The notes under the pieces are model-generated. The model was not told the DNA's origin. It saw only the letters and a list, made by a program, of their open reading frames with translations, and made no database searches. 10,140 nt of DNA from Actinomycetota bacterium (lineage in GTDB: Bacteria; Actinomycetota; Actinomycetes; Nanopelagicales; Nanopelagicaceae), in assembly GCA_009702205.1 (NCBI GenBank), contig WLIM01000029.1, positions 1 to 10,140 on the forward strand, given 5' to 3'. Of this stretch, positions 7,404 through 10,140 are shown in pieces. Position 1 is the stretch's first letter. Each line of letters starts with the position of its first letter. A program made the translations under genes and the position numbers.

Positions 7404-7405
7404 CT

Positions 7406-8281
7406 CTACTTACTCTTCCCAATCTCTGCAATTGATTTGGCAATGAACTCGTAGAAGTCTGCCAAACGAGGTCCCCACCTAGATGGAATGTCTTCAGGAA
7501 GTGAAATCACACTCTTTGTTTTAACCGCAGAGATGCCACTCCATCCCGCCCTCTTTGTTAGCGAAGTTATTGATTCACCATATTGCGCATCAGATAAAAA
7601 TATTATCTTTGGATTAGCTTTAATCAGATATTCCGATTGCAATTGCGGATATCCAGCAGAGTCAGCGCTGGCCGCAGGATCTGCAACATTGGCAAGATTG
7701 AAATCTTTATAAACTTTGCCAATAAAAGTATCCGAAGTCGCGGAGTAGAGGGTGTTGTCCAATTCATGGAAGAAAGAGATTTTCTTACTCTTTTTTGCGC
7801 TCTTTACCGCTGCCGTAATTCGGGTTTTCATATTTGAAATTGTGTTCTGAGCACCAGAAAGATTTCCTGTAACACGACCAAGTGCTGTCACTTCCGAGTA
7901 GGCCTGTTTCAAATTATCCGGTGCTTTTTCTAGAAATACCGAGATCTTCAATTTTTCCAGTGAAGCCTTAATATCTAAAGCCTTTGTTGCATCAGCGTTC
8001 AGAATAACCAAGTCAGGCTTGTAATTTAATAGTGCTTCCACATTTGGACTGAATGCAGATAATTTGGTAATCGGAGCGTTACTCGGATAGTTCGATAAAT
8101 CATCTACGGCAATGACTTGCTTGCCCGCACCGATCGCGAAAAGAGTTTCAGTAGCGCTAGGGGAGAGTGAAATAATTCGTTTCGGAATTGAATTGGCTGC
8201 ACTTGCTTGCAGGACTGGAATAGAAAGCCCAGATAAGAGCGCAAGGCCAAGAAGTAATTTGAATCTAACTTTCTTAAACAT
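7406..8281 (-). CDS. btuF: Cobalamin ABC importer, secreted substrate-binding protein
   Basis: This extracytoplasmic protein binds cobalamin and delivers it to BtuCD. Residues 1-28 form a Sec signal peptide: a basic start (MFKKVRFK), a hydrophobic core and a likely signal peptidase I site after QASA. The mature part opens with IPKRIISLSPSATETLFAIGAG, the standard start of the BtuF/FecB-like (TroA-type) fold, followed by PNVEALLNYKPDLVI in the first lobe, a helical linker around 130-165 and a second lobe with IIFLSDAQYG and RWGPRLADFYEF. The 291 residues contain no cysteine, so a lipoprotein anchor is impossible, which is unusual for a binding protein of a monoderm bacterium. The ATG at 8281 follows GGGAG with a seven-base spacer made mostly of T. 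That site is buried in a hairpin and is the target of the leader riboswitch. Confidence 0.92.
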   Translation of the reverse strand: MFKKVRFKLLLGLALLSGLSIPVLQASAANSIPKRIISLSPSATETLFAIGAGKQVIAVDDLSNYPSNAPITKLSAFSPNVEALLNYKPDLVILNADATKALDIKASLEKLKISVFLEKAPDNLKQAYSEVTALGRVTGNLSGAQNTISNMKTRITAAVKSAKKSKKISFFHELDNTLYSATSDTFIGKVYKDFNLANVADPAASADSAGYPQLQSEYLIKANPKIIFLSDAQYGESITSLTKRAGWSGISAVKTKSVISLPEDIPSRWGPRLADFYEFIAKSIAEIGKSK

Positions 8282-8312
8282 AAAAAATCTCCCTCAAGAG
8301 TATTTGAGGGAG
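8282..8312 (-). terminator. Riboswitch expression hairpin: intrinsic terminator that also hides the btuF ribosome binding site
   Basis: On the minus strand CTCCCTCAA (8312-8304) and TTGAGGGAG (8297-8289) form a perfect nine-pair stem with a six-base loop. A, then six T residues (8287-8282) and the btuF ATG follow. The T-run gives it the form of an intrinsic terminator. The 3' arm contains GGGAG, the only good Shine-Dalgarno for btuF, so folding would also block translation. Confidence 0.75.
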
Positions 8313-8372
8313 GAAGCTTGGGCGATAAGAAAAATAAATTTCTCTTGAGGCCCGACCTTCCTCCGAGGTCGG
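8309..8372 (-). promoter_or_regulatory. Switching segments between aptamer and expression hairpin
   Basis: CCGACCT (8372-8366) and AGGTCGG (8358-8352) form a seven-pair hairpin with loop CGGAGGA just after the aptamer. GGAGGAAG (8364-8357), from that loop and arm, is perfectly complementary to CTTCCTCC (8316-8309), which overlaps the 5' arm of the expression hairpin. Separately, CCTCAAGAG (8350-8342) is perfectly complementary to CTCTTGAGG (8300-8292) in its loop and 3' arm. These pairings cannot coexist with the local hairpins, so they are likely on/off alternatives. The assignment of states is inference. Confidence 0.6.
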
Positions 8373-8379
8373 ATACATC

Positions 8380-8486
8380 AATAATGAGTTAGGCGACCTG
8401 GCTTGGATTTGTAATCAATACGATTCAAATCTTTACAGTTGCGGGACAGCGCCGGAATTTAACCGGACTTCGCTAAACGCATTACT
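8380..8486 (-). ncRNA. Cobalamin riboswitch aptamer (compact form)
   Basis: On the minus strand, GCTGTCCCGCAACTGT (8450-8435) is the conserved core of cobalamin aptamers. AAGCCAGGTCGCC near 8404-8392 matches the B12-box end (AGCCAGG-ACCTGCC type). A CCGG/CCGG helix with loop TTAAATT precedes the core. The ends close by AGTAATG (8486-8480) pairing with CATTATT (8386-8380), including one G-U, and by an imperfect inner helix (GTTTAGCGA with TCGCCTAAC). Between core and B12 box there is only one small hairpin (GATTTG with CAAATC), so the peripheral domain of the large class is absent. This resembles the short AdoCbl or AdoCbl-variant forms. Which cobalamin is sensed cannot be told. It stands in front of btuFCD and normally lowers expression when cobalamin is plentiful. 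Confidence 0.93.
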
Positions 8487-8541
8487 ACTGAAATATTTAA
8501 GTATTAATTAAAGCTTTCAGCGGGGAAAAACTAGCACTTCT
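8487..8541 (-). promoter_or_regulatory. AT-rich block likely holding the btuFCD promoter
   Basis: Between the stop of the 72-residue gene and the riboswitch the sequence is strongly AT-rich, with TTAATTAA and AAAGCTTT palindromes and TACTTAAATATT on the minus strand. The aptamer needs its transcription start just upstream, so the promoter should be here or further up inside the 72-residue gene. No clear -35/-10 pair was found, nor a terminator for the gene before it. Confidence 0.3.
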
Positions 8542-8760
8542 TCAATCTTTTTTGTTAGAACGGCGGCCAATAAAGTAGGCGAGTCCTAACGCTAGAACCA
8601 AGCCTGCGCCGGCAGCAAATAATTCGCCGCCTTCGATACCTTCGTGAGCGTCAGTTATTGAATGCTCTGGTTCGTTCTTCTCATTGCCATCGGCAAAAGA
8701 AGTTGCGGGAATTGCAACCATACCAAGAGCGAGAATTAGGGCAGAGATTCTTTTCTTCAT
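8542..8760 (-). CDS. Small hypothetical exported protein with one membrane helix (72 aa)
   Basis: I do not recognise this family. Residues 1-23 look like a Sec signal peptide (MKKR, hydrophobic core, cleavage after TSFA). Residues 24-45 are hydrophilic and acidic, with two His and many Asp/Glu (EPEHSITDAHEGIEGGE). A membrane helix follows (about 47-64, FAAGAGLVLALGLAYFIG), with a basic tail RRSNKKD. The predicted mature form is a tiny type I membrane protein with about 22 residues outside. There is no LPXTG motif. Signal peptide, helix and tail in the right order argue for a real gene. No Shine-Dalgarno precedes the ATG; TAACCT six bases upstream suggests a leaderless transcript. The gene follows the DUF3043 gene by 49 bases and lies upstream of the B12 riboswitch, outside its control. 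Its position between NAD and B12 genes gives no clear function. Confidence 0.6.
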   Translation of the reverse strand: MKKRISALILALGMVAIPATSFADGNEKNEPEHSITDAHEGIEGGELFAAGAGLVLALGLAYFIGRRSNKKD

Positions 8761-8766
8761 AGTTAT

Positions 8767-8772
8767 AGGTTA
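8767..8772 (-). promoter_or_regulatory. Candidate -10 element for a leaderless 72-aa gene transcript
   Basis: TAACCT on the minus strand fits TANNNT and ends six bases before the ATG at 8760. No ribosome binding site is present. No good -35 is visible; the 8793-8813 inverted repeat lies about where one would start. Confidence 0.3.
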
Positions 8773-8792
8773 CGCGCAAAAATCCAATTCTG

Positions 8793-8813
8793 TTAGTTAA
8801 CCTGCCTAACTAA
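8793..8813. repeat. Perfect 7-bp inverted repeat spanning the DUF3043 gene stop codon
   Basis: TTAGTTA (8793-8799) and TAACTAA (8807-8813) flank the seven-base spacer ACCTGCC. The right arm contains the stop codon of the DUF3043-like gene. The repeat lies 33-53 bases upstream of the 72-residue gene, a typical operator position. As RNA the stem would be A/U-rich and weak, with no adjacent T-run, so a terminator role is less likely. Confidence 0.45.
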
Positions 8814-9346
8814 ATTGAATCTCCACGCTTTTTCTGTGGTGACGGTGCGCGCAGGCGGCGCATCTGAGTAGAACGCAGCCAACCGTAGATCCCTAAACCT
8901 TTTGTAGATTCGCCAGGGAAGCGTTCGTTTACCAATTTCTTGATTCGTCCACTTACAACGAATCCAAAAATTACTGAATAGCCCATAGCTGAATACATAA
9001 GAATAATTGCAAAGAATCTAATTTCAACTGACGGAACTAAGGTGAGCATTAGCACTACGACCATAAGTGGAAGAAAATATTCGCCAAGTGAACCGCGAGA
9101 GTCGATGTAATCTCGAACCAACTTCTTTACAGGTCCTCGATCTCTTGCCGGAAGCGCATTTTGATCGCCACGCATATATGCAGCTCTTGCTTCAGCACGG
9201 GCAGCTTTTAGTGCTTCGCGATTCTTTGCGCGATCGGCTTTAGAGACTGGTGCGGTTATAGAGTTAATTTTAGTTTTAGCAACAGCATCTTTGCGCTTTG
9301 GTGTTGCCTTACCTTTTTTCTCCGGAGAGTTATCAGATTTGCTCAT
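8810..9346 (-). CDS. DUF3043-like actinobacterial membrane protein
   Basis: The function of this family is unknown. The 178 residues begin with a highly basic cytoplasmic region (KKGKATPKRKDA, then an Ala/Lys/Arg-rich helix ADRAKNREALKAARAEARAAYMRGD at about 38-61). The family-like block LPARDRGPVKKLVRDYIDSRGSLGEYFLPL follows (65-94). Two membrane helices come next (about 91-107 and 110-132) with a very short turn, then a cytoplasmic basic tail (GRIKKLVNERFPGES, RSTQMRRLRAPSPQKKRG). I assign the family from memory of the TPKRK and PARDRGPV blocks. The start at 9346 is four bases after the nadA stop, which indicates coupled translation; a longer reading from 9400 would overlap nadA by 50 bases and adds an atypical leader. 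No Shine-Dalgarno is visible. The location next to nadA may mean only shared transcription. Confidence 0.85.
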   Translation of the reverse strand: MSKSDNSPEKKGKATPKRKDAVAKTKINSITAPVSKADRAKNREALKAARAEARAAYMRGDQNALPARDRGPVKKLVRDYIDSRGSLGEYFLPLMVVVLMLTLVPSVEIRFFAIILMYSAMGYSVIFGFVVSGRIKKLVNERFPGESTKGLGIYGWLRSTQMRRLRAPSPQKKRGDSI

Positions 9347-9350
9347 GTGG

Positions 9351-10140
9351 CTACGGTAGAGCGAGCATTCGCTCCAGCGCAACTTTTGCGTACTTTGCAA
9401 CCTCTGTGTCTACTGAAATTTGGTTTACGAGCCTTCCTTCAACGAGGGATTCCATGGCCCAGACCAAATGCGGTAGATCGATACGGTTCATTGTCGAGCA
9501 GTAGCAAACAGTCTTATCGAGGAAGTGAATTTCTCGGTCTGCAAAGCGATTAGCCAATCTGGCAACCAAATTTAGTTCAGTACCAATAGCCCATTTGCTA
9601 CCGACGGGCGAGTTTTCAATAGTCTTAATAATCATTTCGGTACTTCCGACCACATCAGCGTTTGCTACAACTTCGTGTTGGCATTCAGGGTGAACCAGAA
9701 TGCTGACCCCTGGAAGTTTTGCGCGCATCGCAGTTATATTCTCTAGCGAAAATCGCCCGTGAACTGAACAGTGTCCACGCCACAAAATTACTTTGGCTGA
9801 TTTAATTTCAGATTCACTCAAGCCACCATTTGGTTTCCATGGATTCCAAATAACGCAATCATCTAGTGAAAGTCCCAGATTTAGAACGGCGGTGTTGCGA
9901 CCCAAATGTTGGTCGGGGAGAAAGAGAATTTTTTCACCTTTCTCAAAGGCCCACTTCATAGCTCGCGTTGCATTAGAAGAAGTGCAGACCGCACCACCAT
10001 TTTTCCCAGTAAAAGATTTGATTGCGGCCGTGGAATTCATATACGTAATAGGAATTGTTTTACCTGCTACGCCAATTTTTTCAAGTGCATCCCAACAATC
10101 ATCAACCTGTTTCGCACTTGCCATATCGGCCATAGAACAA
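9351..10140 (-). CDS. nadA: Quinolinate synthase (5' end beyond right edge)
   Basis: NadA condenses iminoaspartate with dihydroxyacetone phosphate to quinolinate, the first committed part of de novo NAD synthesis, using a [4Fe-4S] cluster. Only the C-terminal 262 or so residues are present. The frame runs off the right edge reading CSMADMA, where family members have the first cluster cysteine (CPMADMA), so the first ATG in the window (10133) is internal. Other landmarks are CTSSNA, LFLPDQHLGRN, ILWRGHCSVHGRF, HPECQHEV with the second cluster cysteine, STEMIIKTIE, GTELNLVARLA and VCYCSTMNRIDLPHLVWAMESL with the third. All three expected cysteine regions are intact, so the enzyme should be functional. 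nadB and nadC are not in the window. The DUF3043-like gene follows four bases later. Confidence 0.95.
   Translation of the reverse strand, partial: CSMADMASAKQVDDCWDALEKIGVAGKTIPITYMNSTAAIKSFTGKNGGAVCTSSNATRAMKWAFEKGEKILFLPDQHLGRNTAVLNLGLSLDDCVIWNPWKPNGGLSESEIKSAKVILWRGHCSVHGRFSLENITAMRAKLPGVSILVHPECQHEVVANADVVGSTEMIIKTIENSPVGSKWAIGTELNLVARLANRFADREIHFLDKTVCYCSTMNRIDLPHLVWAMESLVEGRLVNQISVDTEVAKYAKVALERMLALP
9359..9374. repeat. GC-rich hairpin in the last nadA codons
   Basis: GAGCGA and TCGCTC form a perfect six-pair stem with a four-base loop. It lies 13 bases upstream of the DUF3043 gene start, inside nadA. There is no T-run, so it is not a terminator. It could affect coupling or mRNA processing between the two genes, or be chance. 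Confidence 0.4.

Noticed and set aside
5626..8281. Siderophore or haem importer
   Set aside because: The protein families would allow it, but the cobalamin riboswitch in the leader makes cobalamin the supported substrate.
8542..8760. 72-residue protein as a CbtB-type cobalt transporter subunit or sortase substrate
   Set aside because: There is no His-rich C-terminus as in CbtB and no LPXTG motif; closeness to a B12 operon alone is not enough.
8793..8813. DtxR/IdeR-type iron box
   Set aside because: The arms and spacing (7-7-7) do not fit the 19-base TTAGGTTAG-type palindrome closely enough.
9347..9400. Longer DUF3043-like protein from 9400
   Set aside because: It would overlap the nadA end by 50 bases and adds a leader unlike the family; the ATG at 9346 directly after the nadA stop is a better start.

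Overview
The window looks like chromosomal core sequence from a low-to-moderate GC actinobacterium. Three things point there. The E2 protein has two lipoyl domains in the actinobacterial SucB/DlaT style. A DUF3043-type membrane protein, a family I know from actinobacteria, is present. And pepA, gcvT, lpd and the E2 gene sit together, as related genes do near dlaT in mycobacteria. The AT-leaning third positions and small intergenic gaps suggest a streamlined lineage such as the freshwater Nanopelagicales (acI). That placement is inference; no marker gene settles it.

Left part (1-4400, all minus strand; read right to left): pepA (M17 leucyl aminopeptidase), then lpdA (E3 dihydrolipoamide dehydrogenase), then the E2 acyltransferase sucB, which runs off the left edge before its catalytic HxxxDG motif. 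lpdA and sucB are 14 bases apart and form an E3-E2 unit of a 2-oxoacid dehydrogenase complex. A 106-base divergent region (4401-4506) separates pepA from plus-strand gcvT (4507-5622), the T-protein of the glycine cleavage system. That system uses the same Lpd protein as its L-protein, so the neighbourhood is built around lipoate-dependent complexes.

Middle part (5626-8486, minus strand): a complete ABC importer operon, btuF-btuC-btuD (binding protein, permease, ATPase), with gaps of 2 bases and a 4-base overlap. Its leader carries a compact cobalamin riboswitch (aptamer about 8380-8486). The riboswitch identifies the substrate as a cobalamin, which the transporter proteins alone would not. 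Between aptamer and start codon lies a terminator-like hairpin whose 3' arm is also the btuF ribosome binding site, with two upstream segments that can pair with parts of it.

Right part (8542-10140, minus strand): nadA (quinolinate synthase, 5' end beyond the right edge), then a DUF3043-like two-helix membrane protein four bases later, then a 72-residue secreted or membrane-anchored protein that I do not recognise.

No tRNA, rRNA, insertion sequence, CRISPR array or phage gene was seen. The most notable signals are the layered riboswitch expression platform, the B12-binding protein without a lipobox cysteine, two perfect inverted repeats placed just upstream of genes that look leaderless (gcvT and the 72-residue gene), and the internally repeated E2 gene.
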